Shown: positions 45,198 through 54,694 of the stretch, piece by piece
Layout of the letters: each line of letters opens with the position of its first letter
Numbering within the stretch: position 1 is the stretch's first letter
Assembly (NCBI RefSeq): GCF_009741445.1
Contig: NZ_CP046507.1
Span: 3,534,001-3,598,000, forward strand
Length of the DNA: 64,000 bases
Origin: Mycobacterium avium subsp. avium
Lineage (GTDB): Bacteria > Actinomycetota > Actinomycetes > Mycobacteriales > Mycobacteriaceae
Direction: 5' to 3'
Made by a program: the position numbers and the translations under genes
The notes under the pieces: generated by a model
The model's input: the letters and a program-made list of their open reading frames with translations, nothing else
Database searches by the model: none
Told to the model about the DNA's origin: nothing

Positions 45198-46312
45198 TGC
45201 GACCCTCCGACCCGGCCACCCAACGTGCAGCCGGGGCATACCGGAATCCCGTTGTACGGCCAGGGAATCAGCGACCGAGGAACCGGCGAGGGGTGGCCCG
45301 GACCGCGAGCCGTGTCGAAGGTGCGGAATCCCCACAGGTAGTCCAGGAACGGCTGGAAGAGTTGCGGTGCAAGGAAGTTCGGGACGAACGCCGAGTAGGC
45401 GTACATGCTCGAGATCGCCTCACCCACCGTGATCTCGAATTTCTTGAGGCCCGGCAGCGCCTTGCTGATGTTGTCGCGGTTCTTTTCCAGCATCGCGGTG
45501 ACCGAGTTCAGTCTCTCCAGCGTCGGCGCCAGCTTGCTTTCGTTGTCGTGCACCAACGCCGTCAGCTGCTTGGCCACCGCCGACGTGTTGGCCAGCAGGT
45601 CCACGATCTCCTGCCGGCGCGCCACCAGGACTTGGAGCAGCACGTCGGAGTTGAGGATGAGCTTGTTGACCTGCTGGCTGCGTTCGGAAAGGACTCCGGT
45701 GACATCGCCGGCGCTCTTGAACAACTCGCCGAGGTTCTTGTTGCGGCTGTTGAGGGTTCGCGACAAGCGGGTGAGCGCGTCGAAGGCCGGCCCCATCTGG
45801 GGTGCGATCTGGTCGAGCGTCGCAGCCAGCGTGTCCAAAGACTGGTTCAGCGCCGTGGTGTTCGTCCCGGCGGTGTCGGTGGTCAAGTCGCTGACCGCTT
45901 CGGTCAGCGAGTACGGCGACGACGTGCGCGACACCGGAATCAGTGCCATCGGGTGCATGGTGCCGGTGCCGGCGGACTCCAGCGTCAGCATCCGCTCACC
46001 CAGCAGCGTCCCGGTGCGGATGTGCGCGGTGGTCTCCGACCCGAGCAGGATGTTGCCCTTCAGCGCAAAGGTCACCAGGGCGTCGCCGCGATGCAGCTTC
46101 ACGTCCGACACGGTGCCGACCTTCATTCCCGACACCACCACCGGATTGCCCGTGGCAAGGCCGCCGGCCTCGGTGAACAGCGCCTGGTACCTGACCATGG
46201 TCGCCCACGCGATGAACCGGTCCGGCGACAGTCCCACCAGGATCACCATCACCGCCAGGACGACACCGATGAGCCCAGCCTTGACGAGCCCAGATCCGCG
46301 ATACTTGAGCAT
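45194..46312 (-). CDS. mceC: MCE family protein MceC
   Basis: A 372-residue MCE protein. N-terminal anchor (about 9-27), MCE domain (about 38-115: VRYQALFTEAGGLATGNPVVVSGMKVGTVSDV), a long helical coil region and a C-terminal CPGCTLGGRVGG. The ATG shares its A with the mceB stop (TGATG). Confidence 0.92.
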   Translation of the reverse strand: MLKYRGSGLVKAGLIGVVLAVMVILVGLSPDRFIAWATMVRYQALFTEAGGLATGNPVVVSGMKVGTVSDVKLHRGDALVTFALKGNILLGSETTAHIRTGTLLGERMLTLESAGTGTMHPMALIPVSRTSSPYSLTEAVSDLTTDTAGTNTTALNQSLDTLAATLDQIAPQMGPAFDALTRLSRTLNSRNKNLGELFKSAGDVTGVLSERSQQVNKLILNSDVLLQVLVARRQEIVDLLANTSAVAKQLTALVHDNESKLAPTLERLNSVTAMLEKNRDNISKALPGLKKFEITVGEAISSMYAYSAFVPNFLAPQLFQPFLDYLWGFRTFDTARGPGHPSPVPRSLIPWPYNGIPVCPGCTLGGRVGGSQ

Positions 46313-47334
46313 CAGGGTTCCGTGCACCTTCCAGCATCTGAACGGAATATGGGAGCTCGCACCGTCTTGCCCTGAAGGTCCGTGCCGCGCAGCTCCAACA
46401 TGCATAGGTAGTAGGGGATGGTGGCGCCGTTCGCGCCGAGCCGAACCAGCTTGCGATAGTTCTTGGGCGCCTTGCCAATTGCCGCGTCGAGGCGGTCCTT
46501 GTCGTTGTCGAGAATCGGCGCCAGCCGATTCAACTGATCGATGGTTCCGGTCAGCGGCGGCCGCGCCTGGGCAAGCAGATCCGCCAGCGAGGCGGTTCCC
46601 CGGTCCAGGGCGTCGATGGCGGAACCGATGGTGTTGCGGTCATCGGACAGTCCGCTGACGAGACGCTCGAGGCGATCGACCGCGCCGGAAAACTGTTTGC
46701 CGTCTTTGGAGATCGTGCCGATCACGATGTTGAGGTTGTCGATCAGTTGCTGCACGGTTTGGTCGTTGTCGGCCAGGGCATTCGAGAACGACGTCGCCTT
46801 GGTGAACAGCGAGTCGAGAGTGCCGCCCTGCCCCTGGAAGACCTGCAGGAGTCCTGAGGTCAACGCGTTGACGTCGCGCGCATTCAGGCCCTGGGTAACG
46901 GGTTTGAGCCCGCCGAGCAGCAGGTCGAGATCGAGCGCCGGCGCGGTGCGACTGACGGGGATCTGACCGCCGGCCGGCAGCCGCTTGGGCGAGCCCGGAC
47001 CGTCGACCAGTTCCAGGTAGCGATCGCCGACCAGGTTGAGGTAGCGGACCGCCGCCCGGGTGCCCTCGGTGAGGACGATGTTGCGGTCGGCGTCGAACTT
47101 CACCACGACCTTTTTGTCCGGCTGCAACGAAACGCTGTTGACCGTGCCCACCCGGATCCCGGCGACCCGCACCGACTGCCCCGGCTTGAGCCGCGACACG
47201 TCGGTGAACACCGCCGAATAGCCGTTCGTCGCACCCGTGCGGTACTGGCCGAAGATGAAGAACAGGAAGGCGGTCAGCATCGCCATCACAACCGCGAAGA
47301 CGGCGAACTTGATCAGTGTGGCGCGTGTTCTCAT
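46312..47334 (-). CDS. mceB: MCE family protein MceB
   Basis: A 340-residue MCE protein. N-terminal anchor (about 7-27: LIKFAVFAVVMAMLTAFLFF), MCE domain (about 39-115: YSAVFTDVSRLKPGQSVRVAGIRVGTVNSV) and a long helical C-terminal region with two cysteines (LCMLELRG, GRCTEP). The frame is open upstream to 47664, but the ATG at 47334 overlaps the mceA stop (ATGA). Confidence 0.92.
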   Translation of the reverse strand: MRTRATLIKFAVFAVVMAMLTAFLFFIFGQYRTGATNGYSAVFTDVSRLKPGQSVRVAGIRVGTVNSVSLQPDKKVVVKFDADRNIVLTEGTRAAVRYLNLVGDRYLELVDGPGSPKRLPAGGQIPVSRTAPALDLDLLLGGLKPVTQGLNARDVNALTSGLLQVFQGQGGTLDSLFTKATSFSNALADNDQTVQQLIDNLNIVIGTISKDGKQFSGAVDRLERLVSGLSDDRNTIGSAIDALDRGTASLADLLAQARPPLTGTIDQLNRLAPILDNDKDRLDAAIGKAPKNYRKLVRLGANGATIPYYLCMLELRGTDLQGKTVRAPIFRSDAGRCTEP

Positions 47335-48593
47335 CCGGGCATCCCCACCTGTGCGGAGTTGCGCGGCGGGCCCGCGATCGGCCCGTACAACAGCTGTTTG
47401 AGCAGATCGGAGTTGATCAGCAGCTGCGGGTTTCCGTATCCGACCGGGTTGGCCCCGATGTCGGTGATGAATTGCGGCGGGTTGGTGTTGAACGGCAGGG
47501 TCGGCAGGCCCATGCACTTGGGGCCGCCGGTGGCCGCGACCTTGGGCAGGTTCGTCGGGTAGCGATAGCGTTCGCCGCCCCAGGTGAGGCTCGCCGAGAT
47601 GTTGATGCTCGGTTCCGACAGCGGCGGACCGTGCGCGATGGTTATCAGCCCGCCGAAACTGCAAGTGAGCGCCGGCGCGTACTCGTTGGTCAGATCGGTC
47701 GTCGGCACGAGTAGATGCAGCACGTTCGTCAGCGGTTGGCGGTTCGTCGACAAGACGTCATTGCCGATGTCGGCCAAGCCGATCGCGCTGATCAGCAGCG
47801 CGTCCAGGTTGTGCTGTTCGTCGACCAGTGTCTTGCTGATCCGGGTCGCGTTGGCCGCGGTCTTCACCAGGTCGGGCGCCGCGTCGGCATAGGCGTTCGA
47901 CACCGTCGGCAGGACGGAGAGGTCATGGCGGAACGCGGGAAGGCTCGGCTCCAGCCGGGCGAGGAACGAATCCAGGTCGCTGAGCGACTGGCCCAGCTGT
48001 GGGCCGCGCCCACTGAACGCTTGGGCAAGCGCACCCAGGGACTCGTTGAGTTTCGGCGGGTCGATGTGCGACAGCACCGACACCAATTCCTGGAACACCG
48101 TGTTGATCTCGACCATGACGTGCTGGCCCTGCAGCGTCTGACCGGCGCGCAGCCGCTGGGCCGAGGGTTGGGCGGGTTCCACCAGTTGGATCGACTTGGC
48201 GCCGAACACCGTCGACGACGCGATGTCGACCAGCACGTTGCTCGGGATGAAGTGCATCTGCGACGGGTCCATCGCGAGGTGAATGGCCGCTTGGCCGTTG
48301 GGCAGTGATTCGATGGAGGCGACCTTGCCCACCTGCACGCCGCGCATCTTGACCTTGGCGTCCGGGTTCATGACCAGACCGGCTCGTTGCGAAATCACCG
48401 TCACCGGAACGGTTTCAGTGAACGAACCCTGAAACAGGCCCACCGCCACGGCGAAGATCAGGCCGATGATGAGGATGGTGGCCAGTCCGAGCAGGGGCGG
48501 CAGGTAATTCCGCCCCGCGGGCGGGTGGGCATGGCCCGGCCGCGGGGGTCGACCGGCGATCGCGCCGCGACCGGCTGGCACATTCTGCGTCAC
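47331..48593 (-). CDS. mceA: MCE family protein MceA
   Basis: A 420-residue MCE protein. Cytoplasmic head (1-30), membrane anchor (about 31-53), MCE domain (about 60-140: VTVISQRAGLVMNPDAKVKMRGVQVGKVASI), helical region and a C-terminal beta part with cysteines. Mce proteins form a hexameric tunnel that carries lipids to the YrbE permeases. It starts 19 bp after yrbEB. Confidence 0.92.
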   Translation of the reverse strand: MTQNVPAGRGAIAGRPPRPGHAHPPAGRNYLPPLLGLATILIIGLIFAVAVGLFQGSFTETVPVTVISQRAGLVMNPDAKVKMRGVQVGKVASIESLPNGQAAIHLAMDPSQMHFIPSNVLVDIASSTVFGAKSIQLVEPAQPSAQRLRAGQTLQGQHVMVEINTVFQELVSVLSHIDPPKLNESLGALAQAFSGRGPQLGQSLSDLDSFLARLEPSLPAFRHDLSVLPTVSNAYADAAPDLVKTAANATRISKTLVDEQHNLDALLISAIGLADIGNDVLSTNRQPLTNVLHLLVPTTDLTNEYAPALTCSFGGLITIAHGPPLSEPSINISASLTWGGERYRYPTNLPKVAATGGPKCMGLPTLPFNTNPPQFITDIGANPVGYGNPQLLINSDLLKQLLYGPIAGPPRNSAQVGMPG

Positions 48594-48612
48594 TGCCGTT
48601 TCACCTCCTCTG

Positions 48613-49458
48613 CTAACCGGAAAGGTTGAAGTTGCCGTTCGTACCGTAGATAGACAGCGAGACCAACAGCGTCACCGACACCACGACGATGAGCGACGTG
48701 CGCACCGCGTTGCCGGTGGCGTTGCCGACACCGGCCGGCCCGCCGGAAGCGAAATAGCCGTAGTACGTGTGGATCAACAGGATGGTCAGCGCCATCAAAA
48801 TCGCCTGCAGGAAGGACCACAACAAGTCGATGGGGTTCAGGAACGTGTTGAAGTAGTGCTGGTACAAACCCTGTGACTGCCCCAGCAGGAACGTCGTGGT
48901 GAACTGACTGGCCACGAACGACAGGATCACGGCGATGCTGTACAACGGCGTGATCGCCAGCATCCCGGCCAGGATCCTGGTGCTCACCAGGTAGGCAACC
49001 GGCCGAATTGCCATGCTCTCCAACGCATCGACTTCCTCGTTGATCCGCATGGCGCCCAACTGAGCCGTCACGCCGGCGCCGAAGGTGGCCGCCAGCCCGA
49101 TCCCGGCGACCACCGGCGCCGCGATGCGCACGTTGATGAACGCGGCCAAAAAGCCGGTCAGCGCCTCGATGCCGATGTTTCCCAGCGAGGTGTACCCCTG
49201 AATGGCCAGCGTGCCGCCCGCTGCCAGCGTCAGGAAGCCGACGATCACCACCGTTCCGCCGATCATCGCCAAAGTGCCTGCGCCCATGCTGATCTCGGCG
49301 ACCAAGCGGACGACCTCGCGCGTGTAGCGGGTAGCCGCGAAGGGCATCCCGGCGAGCGCTTTGCCGTAGAACAGCGCATGATCGCCGATCCCCGCCAGCA
49401 GGGCGTCCGGCCGCTCGAGTTGGCGGGTCAGTCGTGGGTATGCAGCCCTCAGCGCCAC
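48613..49458 (-). CDS. yrbEB: MlaE-type ABC permease YrbEB
   Basis: A 281-residue permease of the MlaE family. The hallmark segments are GFGAGVTAQLGAMRINEEVDALE (reading THE-like GAGVTAQLGAMRINEE, about residues 127-142) and MAIRPVAYLVSTRILAGM, with about five membrane helices. With YrbEA it would form the permease of the Mce importer; the ATPase (MceG) is encoded elsewhere in mycobacteria. It starts 10 bp after yrbEA. Confidence 0.92.
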   Translation of the reverse strand: MALRAAYPRLTRQLERPDALLAGIGDHALFYGKALAGMPFAATRYTREVVRLVAEISMGAGTLAMIGGTVVIVGFLTLAAGGTLAIQGYTSLGNIGIEALTGFLAAFINVRIAAPVVAGIGLAATFGAGVTAQLGAMRINEEVDALESMAIRPVAYLVSTRILAGMLAITPLYSIAVILSFVASQFTTTFLLGQSQGLYQHYFNTFLNPIDLLWSFLQAILMALTILLIHTYYGYFASGGPAGVGNATGNAVRTSLIVVVSVTLLVSLSIYGTNGNFNLSG

Positions 49459-49468
49459 CGACAGCCTC

Positions 49469-50287
49469 CTACTTCGCCGTCATCTTGATGCCGATCGCCG
49501 TGACGACCACGTTGACGACGAACAGGGACATGAACGCATACACCACGGTTTCGTTCACCGCGTTGCCGACCGCCTTCGCGCCGCCACCGGTGATCGACAG
49601 GCCCCGATAACAGGCGACCAAACCGGCGATGAGGCCGAAAAGAGCGGCCTTGATACAGGAAATGACGACCTCGGGCACGCCCGTCAGCAAGGTGATACCG
49701 GCGGCGAACGCACCGGGATTGACGTCTTGGACAAACACCGAAAAGACGTAGCCACCGAGGACGCCGATGATGACGACCAGGCTGTTGAGCAAGAAGGCCA
49801 CCAAACCGGAAGCCAGCATGCGCGGCGTCACCAGGCGCTGAATCGGATTGATGCCCAGCACTTCCATCGCGTCGATCTCTTCACGAATCGTGCGCGACCC
49901 CAGGTCCGCACACATGGCGGTGGCACCCGCACCGGCCACGATCAACACCGTGACCAGCGGGCCGAGCTGGGTGACCGCACCGAACGCGGCGCCCGCGCCG
50001 GACAGATCCGCCGCGCCAAGTTCACGCAACAGGATGTTGAGCGTGAAGCTGACGAGCACGGTAAACGGGATGGCTACCAACAGGGTTGGGGCCAACGACA
50101 CCCGCGCGACGAACCAGGATTGCTCCAGGAACTCCCGCCACTGGAACGGCCGGCGGAACAAGTACTTGACCGCGTCGGCCGACATGGCGAACAAGGCTCC
50201 GACGGCCTGCATCGCCCCGGACACGTCGACCTTCAGTCGCAGCGCGGGCAACCCCGTAGACCATCGCTCGGCACGCAAATCCGCCAT
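49469..50287 (-). CDS. yrbEA: MlaE-type ABC permease YrbEA
   Basis: A 272-residue MlaE-family permease. Seen: RRPFQWREFLEQSWFVARVS at the start of the conserved part, GAVTQLGPLVTVLIVAGAGATAMCADLG, the EQ-loop-like RTIREEIDAMEVLGINPIQRLVTPRM and ACYRGLSITGGGAKAVGNAVNETVV. First of the eight-gene yrbEAB-mceABCDEF unit. GGGAGG lies about 10 bases before the ATG, inside the end of the small ORF upstream. Confidence 0.93.
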   Translation of the reverse strand: MADLRAERWSTGLPALRLKVDVSGAMQAVGALFAMSADAVKYLFRRPFQWREFLEQSWFVARVSLAPTLLVAIPFTVLVSFTLNILLRELGAADLSGAGAAFGAVTQLGPLVTVLIVAGAGATAMCADLGSRTIREEIDAMEVLGINPIQRLVTPRMLASGLVAFLLNSLVVIIGVLGGYVFSVFVQDVNPGAFAAGITLLTGVPEVVISCIKAALFGLIAGLVACYRGLSITGGGAKAVGNAVNETVVYAFMSLFVVNVVVTAIGIKMTAK

Positions 50288-50292
50288 CGGCC

Positions 50293-50448
50293 TCAGACCC
50301 TCCCCAGCGTTACGAGACCGTCAGTCTTGTTCTTGGGCAACGGCTGCGGTAAATTCAGCAGAATTGACGGCTGTGAATTCGTACCGGCGACGGCGAAATG
50401 CCCGGCGGGCAGCTGGTTTTCGGCACCGATGGCCGCTGCTTCGCTCAC
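50293..50448 (-). CDS. Possible 51-residue leader protein of the mce operon
   Basis: A GTG at 50448 with GGAGG six to seven bases upstream opens a 51-codon frame (MSEAAAIGAENQLPAGHFAV ... DGLVTLGRV) that stops 5 bp before the yrbEA ATG. About 70% of codons end in G or C, lower than neighbouring genes but above random AT-rich DNA. The spacing suggests translational coupling to yrbEA. No family is recognised; it may be a small regulator, a leader peptide or chance. Confidence 0.45.
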   Translation of the reverse strand: MSEAAAIGAENQLPAGHFAVAGTNSQPSILLNLPQPLPKNKTDGLVTLGRV

Positions 50449-50669
50449 GCCAGACCTCCGTTCTGTCGCGTGAGTTGGCGCCGCAAAACGAGGGGCTCCA
50501 CGTCTTGAAGCGTCCGGCGATTATGACTCATGCCGCGTCCAGGCGGAGCGAAAAATGCATAACCGTTATCGCGCGCTCGGCGCTTTGCGCAAACGCGTAA
50601 GGCACCCGCGTGCCAACACATGCGACAGTCCGCTCAGGCATGTCAGGGGCTGCTCCAGTCCGGTAGTGC
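50449..50669. other. Intergenic region before the mce operon, no gene seen
   Basis: These 221 bp separate the CoA-transferase end from the mce unit on the same strand. It is the best place for the mce promoter. No palindrome of the kinds seen at other promoters of the window is present; only short, weak inverted repeats such as CGCGCTC ... GCGCAAACGCG near 50573-50598 were noticed. Confidence 0.5.
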
Positions 50670-51875
50670 TCAGGTGACGGCGCCGGCCGTCTTGAGTTCG
50701 ATGATGCGGTCCCAGTCGAGGCCGAGCTCCATCAGGATCTCGTCGGTCTGCTCGGCGAATCCGGGGGCCGGCCCGGTCTGCGGTGCTGCGACGTCGAACT
50801 GTACCGGGTTGGCGACGAGCTCCAGCTCGCCCGCCCGCACGATGTACTCGTTCGCCCGGATCTGGGCATCGTCGGCCGCTTGCAGGGTGTCCTGGACCGG
50901 CGCCCACGGCCCGGCGAGGGTGGCGAAGCGCTCGGTCCATTCGGCCAACGTCCGGGTGGCGATGGCCTTGGTCAGCAGTTCCACCGCGTCCCCCGTGTTG
51001 GCGGCGATGTTTTCGGCCGTGTCGAAGCGCGGGTCGTCGGCCAGCTCGGGCAGGTCGACATGCCGGCACACGTCGGCCCAGAACTTGGTGGGCTGCATCA
51101 TCACGAAGGAGATATAGCGGCCGTCGGAGGTCGTGTATAGCCCCACCAACGGATTGTTCGGCGCGCCGTGCACTCCGGGCGGCGGTGATTCCAGCCGCTG
51201 GTGCAGATGATTGGTCAGCGCGACGGTGTGGCCCAGCGACCACAGACCGCTGCCCAGCAGCGAGACGTCGACGACGGACGGTTCGCCGGTGCGCTCCCGC
51301 TTGAGCAGTGCCGCCGCGATCCCGCCGGCCAGGTTGGTGCCCGAGATGGTGTCACCGTAGGCCGGTCCGGGCGGGGCGATCATTCCCGGCATGCCGGCGG
51401 GCGTGATCGTCGCAGCGGTTCCCGCCCGGCACCAGAAGGCGGTCATGTCGTAGCCACCCTTTTCCGATTCGGCGCCCCGGGGGCCGAGCGCGCTCCCTCG
51501 GGCGTAGACGATCTTCGGATTGACCGTACGAATGTCGTCGACGTCGATGCCGAACTTCTTCCGGTGAGCGGGAAGGAAGCTCGTGAGGAACACATCCGAG
51601 CGGCGGGCCAACTCGTAGAGCACTTCCTTGCCCTCCGGCACCGATATGTCCAGCCCGATGCTGCGCTTGCCGCGGTTGGCGTGCTCGATGTTGGGGTTGG
51701 GATCGCCCTCGACGCGCAGCATCCCGGTCTGGCGGAGCCCACGCTGCGGGTCACCGGTCACCGCGTGCTCGACCTTGACCACCTCGGCGCCCCACTCGGC
51801 CAGCACGGCGCCCGCCGACGGGACGAACCCGTACATGGCGACTTCCAGGACGCGGATGCCTTCCAGCGGCCTCAT
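50670..51875 (-). CDS. CaiB/BaiF class III CoA-transferase
   Basis: A 401-residue class III CoA-transferase that moves CoA between carboxylic acids. Seen: GIRVLEVAMYGFVPSAGAVLAEWGAEVVKVEH at the N-terminus, ANRGKRSIGLDI, and the nucleophilic-Asp region GPAYGDTISGTNLAGGIAAAL (about residue 168). Its start overlaps the aldehyde dehydrogenase stop (ATGA), so the aldehyde product is probably oxidised to an acid and then activated by CoA transfer. Confidence 0.9.
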   Translation of the reverse strand: MRPLEGIRVLEVAMYGFVPSAGAVLAEWGAEVVKVEHAVTGDPQRGLRQTGMLRVEGDPNPNIEHANRGKRSIGLDISVPEGKEVLYELARRSDVFLTSFLPAHRKKFGIDVDDIRTVNPKIVYARGSALGPRGAESEKGGYDMTAFWCRAGTAATITPAGMPGMIAPPGPAYGDTISGTNLAGGIAAALLKRERTGEPSVVDVSLLGSGLWSLGHTVALTNHLHQRLESPPPGVHGAPNNPLVGLYTTSDGRYISFVMMQPTKFWADVCRHVDLPELADDPRFDTAENIAANTGDAVELLTKAIATRTLAEWTERFATLAGPWAPVQDTLQAADDAQIRANEYIVRAGELELVANPVQFDVAAPQTGPAPGFAEQTDEILMELGLDWDRIIELKTAGAVT

Positions 51876-53413
51876 GCGAGCGCCCCCTCGGCCGGCCCCG
51901 CGACAACGGCAAAGGTCTTGCGCTCCAAGAACTCTTCCAATCCCGCAACCCCCATCTCGCGGCCCACGCCGGACTGCTTGAAACCCCCGAACGGGCTGTC
52001 GGCGCCAAAGTAGTTGCCGCCGTTGATCGAAAAGGATCCGGTGCGGATCCGGCGCGCCACGGCCAGCGCCCGTTCCTGGTCGCCGCTGAACACCGCGCCG
52101 GCCAGTCCGTAGATCGAATTGTTGGCGATGCGCACCGCGTCGTCGTCATCGTCGAACGCGATCACCACGAGCACCGGCCCGAAGATCTCCTCTTGGGCGA
52201 TCTCGCTGTCCGGGTCGACATTGGTCAGCAGCGTCGGCGCATAGAAGAAGCCGGGATCCAGCCGCTTGCCGCCGGTGACCAGGGTGGCGCCGGCGGCCAC
52301 CGCCCGCCGGACCATGCCGTCGACCTTGTCGCGCTGCCGCTCGTTGATCAGCGGGCCCATGTAGGTCTTGGGGTCGGCCGGATCGCCGTGCCGGACCTTG
52401 GCGAAGTTCTGCGCGATCAGTTCGACGATCTCGTCGTGATGCGAGCGGGGCACCAGCAGCCGGGAAGTGAGCGCGCAGCCCTGGCCCGCGTGGGTGACCA
52501 TGCTGAAGGCCGCGAACAGGGCCGCGCCGGCGAAGTCGGCGTCGTCGAGGATGATGGCCGCCGATTTGCCGCCCAGTTCCAGGAAGACGCGCTTGACGGT
52601 CTGGCTCGCGGCGGCCATGATCTCCCGCCCGACGGCGGTCGACCCGGTGAAGGTGATGACGTCGACGTCCGGGCTGGTGGTCAGGGCGACGCCCGCGGCC
52701 GGGTCCGACGAACTGAGCACGTTGACCACGCCGGCGGGGATGTCGGTGTGGTTGGCGATCAGTTCGCCCAGCGCCAGGGTGACCAGCGGCGTGTCCGGGG
52801 CGCCCTTGAGCACCACGGTGCAGCCGGCGGCCAGCGCCGGCGCCAGCTTGGCCAGCGCCAACTGGTTCGGATAGTTGTAGGCGATGATGGCGCCCACCAC
52901 TCCGGCGGCTTCCTTTTCCACCCAGCGGTGGTGGCGCAGGCCGCGCGACTCCTTCTCGCCGAGGTCTTCGGTGAACGGATAGCTGCGCAGCAGGTCGGCG
53001 TAGAAGCGCACGATTCCGATCGGCTCGTCGAGCTGAGCGCCGTGGGTCAGCGCACGGGTTGCGCCGACTTCGGCGATGGTGAGCTCCCGCAGCTCGTCGG
53101 CGTGCTCGAGCAGCGCCCGGTGCAGCTGGTCGAGGCAGCGGATCCGCAGCTCGACATCGGTGGCCCATCCGGTGCCGTCGAATGCCCGGCGGGCCGCCGC
53201 GATGGCCGCTTCGGCCTCGGCCGTGCCGGCGTCGGGGGCGTGCCCGATCACCGCGCCCGTCGCGGGATTGATCGAGGGGAATGTCGTGCCGGCGGTGACC
53301 AGCCGGCCGTCGATCAACAGCCGGCGGTCGACATGGGCGGCGGGCGCGGCGTCGGCCGTCGCGGCGGTCGCTGAGCTCCCCGTGACGGGCTCTGCCGTGT
53401 CCTGGGCAGGCAT
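51872..53413 (-). CDS. Aldehyde dehydrogenase, NAD(P)-dependent
   Basis: A 513-residue ALDH-superfamily enzyme. Seen: GAIIAYNYPNQLALAKLAPALAAGCTVV (cofactor binding), VFLELGGKSA with the general-base Glu (about 288), THAGQGCALTSRL with the catalytic Cys (about 322), and IFGPVLVVIAFDD. An Ala-rich head of about 30 residues precedes the fold. The minus-strand frame stays open far upstream to 55990, but that is antisense to SDR, ferredoxin and P450; the ATG at 53413 is the sensible start. It is divergent from the SDR. Confidence 0.92.
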   Translation of the reverse strand: MPAQDTAEPVTGSSATAATADAAPAAHVDRRLLIDGRLVTAGTTFPSINPATGAVIGHAPDAGTAEAEAAIAAARRAFDGTGWATDVELRIRCLDQLHRALLEHADELRELTIAEVGATRALTHGAQLDEPIGIVRFYADLLRSYPFTEDLGEKESRGLRHHRWVEKEAAGVVGAIIAYNYPNQLALAKLAPALAAGCTVVLKGAPDTPLVTLALGELIANHTDIPAGVVNVLSSSDPAAGVALTTSPDVDVITFTGSTAVGREIMAAASQTVKRVFLELGGKSAAIILDDADFAGAALFAAFSMVTHAGQGCALTSRLLVPRSHHDEIVELIAQNFAKVRHGDPADPKTYMGPLINERQRDKVDGMVRRAVAAGATLVTGGKRLDPGFFYAPTLLTNVDPDSEIAQEEIFGPVLVVIAFDDDDDAVRIANNSIYGLAGAVFSGDQERALAVARRIRTGSFSINGGNYFGADSPFGGFKQSGVGREMGVAGLEEFLERKTFAVVAGPAEGALA

Positions 53414-53695
53414 TCCGGTACCCCCTGATGTGGTGGCGGTCACGATAATTTCATTCTCTTCCCCGGCGAATCTTACATTCGAGTTTCGATAATTCAAGAA
53501 AGTCTCAGGAATGAGATCGAGCTGCTGACCAGCGGCGCGAACGGCCGTACGCTGTGGATCCCGGCCTCTCCATGCAGGCTGGACGCGGTGTTGTGCGCGT
53601 GTTGCACGCCGCTCCGAACGGAGAGTAAGGTTCTCATAATTGTAAGGGAGATTCTTTGTGACTGAAATGGCGTCCTTCGGAGCAGAGGCCTCGAG
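53414..53695. promoter_or_regulatory. Divergent ALDH-SDR promoter region with GAGAAT/ATTCTC-type motifs
   Basis: These 282 bp hold no gene. GATAATTTCATTCTC (53444-53458) is one base from the perfect 15-base palindrome seen at 31027 and 61882. GAGAGTAAGGTTCTC (53621-53635) keeps the outer GAGA and TCTC. The first is 31 bp from the ALDH start and the second 61 bp from the SDR start, so both promoters may share one regulator. Confidence 0.5.
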
Positions 53696-54397
53696 ATGAA
53701 GACTGCGGTGGTCACCGGCGGCGGATCCGGCATCGGGCTGGCCGTCGTCGAGCGGTTGCGCGCCGACGGCTTGAACGTCGCCTCCATCGACCTGCGGCCG
53801 TCGGATGCGGAGCTGGCTTTCACCGCCGACGTCACCGACCGGTCGCAGGTGGACGCCGCGCTGTCGGCCATCCGCGCCCAACTCGGGCCGGTGACGGTGC
53901 TGGTGAACGCGGCGGGCCTGGACGGCTTCAAGAAGTTCAACAACATCACGTTCGAGGACTGGCAGCGGGTGATCGACGTCAACCTCAATGGCGTCTTCCA
54001 CACCACCCAAGCGGTGTTGCCCGACATGATCGAGGCGGGCTGGGGACGCATCGTCAACATCTCTTCGTCGAGCACCCATTCGGGTGCGCCCTACATGAGT
54101 CATTACGTGGCGGCCAAGTCGGCGGTCAACGGCCTCACGAAGTCGTTGGCGCTGGAGTACGGGCCCAAGGGCATCACGGTCAACGCCGTGCCGCCGGGCT
54201 TCATCGACACCCCGATGCTGCGCGCCGCCGAGAAGAACGGGTTCCTGGGCGACATCGAGGAGACCATCGCCCGGACCCCGGTGCGCCGGATGGGCACGCC
54301 CCAGGACATCGCGGCGGCATGCGCATTCCTGGTGTCCGAGGAAGCCGGCTACATCACCGGTCAGATCTTGGGCGTCAACGGCGGCCGCAACACCTGA
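53696..54397 (+). CDS. Short-chain dehydrogenase/reductase
   Basis: A 233-residue classical SDR. Seen: the cofactor motif TGGGSGIG (about residues 7-14) with ASIDLRPSD favouring NAD, NAAG (about 82), catalytic Ser in NISSSSTHSG and the YVAAK active site (about 140). PGFIDTPM follows. It opens the plus-strand operon SDR, ferredoxin, P450 and is a likely alcohol-to-ketone or aldehyde step after P450 hydroxylation. Confidence 0.92.
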   Translation: MKTAVVTGGGSGIGLAVVERLRADGLNVASIDLRPSDAELAFTADVTDRSQVDAALSAIRAQLGPVTVLVNAAGLDGFKKFNNITFEDWQRVIDVNLNGVFHTTQAVLPDMIEAGWGRIVNISSSSTHSGAPYMSHYVAAKSAVNGLTKSLALEYGPKGITVNAVPPGFIDTPMLRAAEKNGFLGDIEETIARTPVRRMGTPQDIAAACAFLVSEEAGYITGQILGVNGGRNT

Positions 54398-54455
54398 GCG
54401 GTGGGGATCGGTCAGCGGCGCCCGGCAACAAGCACCAGGTGAGAGGAGACAGCCC

Positions 54456-54656
54456 GTGAAGGTTTGGGTGGATTCGCAGCGATGCCAGGGCCACACCCTG
54501 TGTTCGATGATCGCCCCGGATTCGTTCCAGCTCAGCGACATCGACGGCAGTTCATCGGCGATCGACGAAGTGGTGCCCGCCGACCGCGAGGACCAGGTTC
54601 GCGAAGCCGCGCAATCGTGTCCGGAGCAGGCCATCATGATCACCGACGACGCCTGA
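54456..54656 (+). CDS. [3Fe-4S] ferredoxin, P450 redox partner
   Basis: A 66-residue ferredoxin with the mycobacterial P450-partner pattern: RCQGHTLC (His in the place of the second cysteine of a 4Fe-4S motif, which indicates a 3Fe-4S cluster) and SCPEQAI. It starts with GTG, 58 bp after the SDR and 38 bp before the P450, and probably feeds electrons to that P450. Confidence 0.93.
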   Translation: MKVWVDSQRCQGHTLCSMIAPDSFQLSDIDGSSSAIDEVVPADREDQVREAAQSCPEQAIMITDDA

Positions 54657-54694
54657 GCCGGCACCGACCAACAGACATCGAGGGAGACGAAGCG

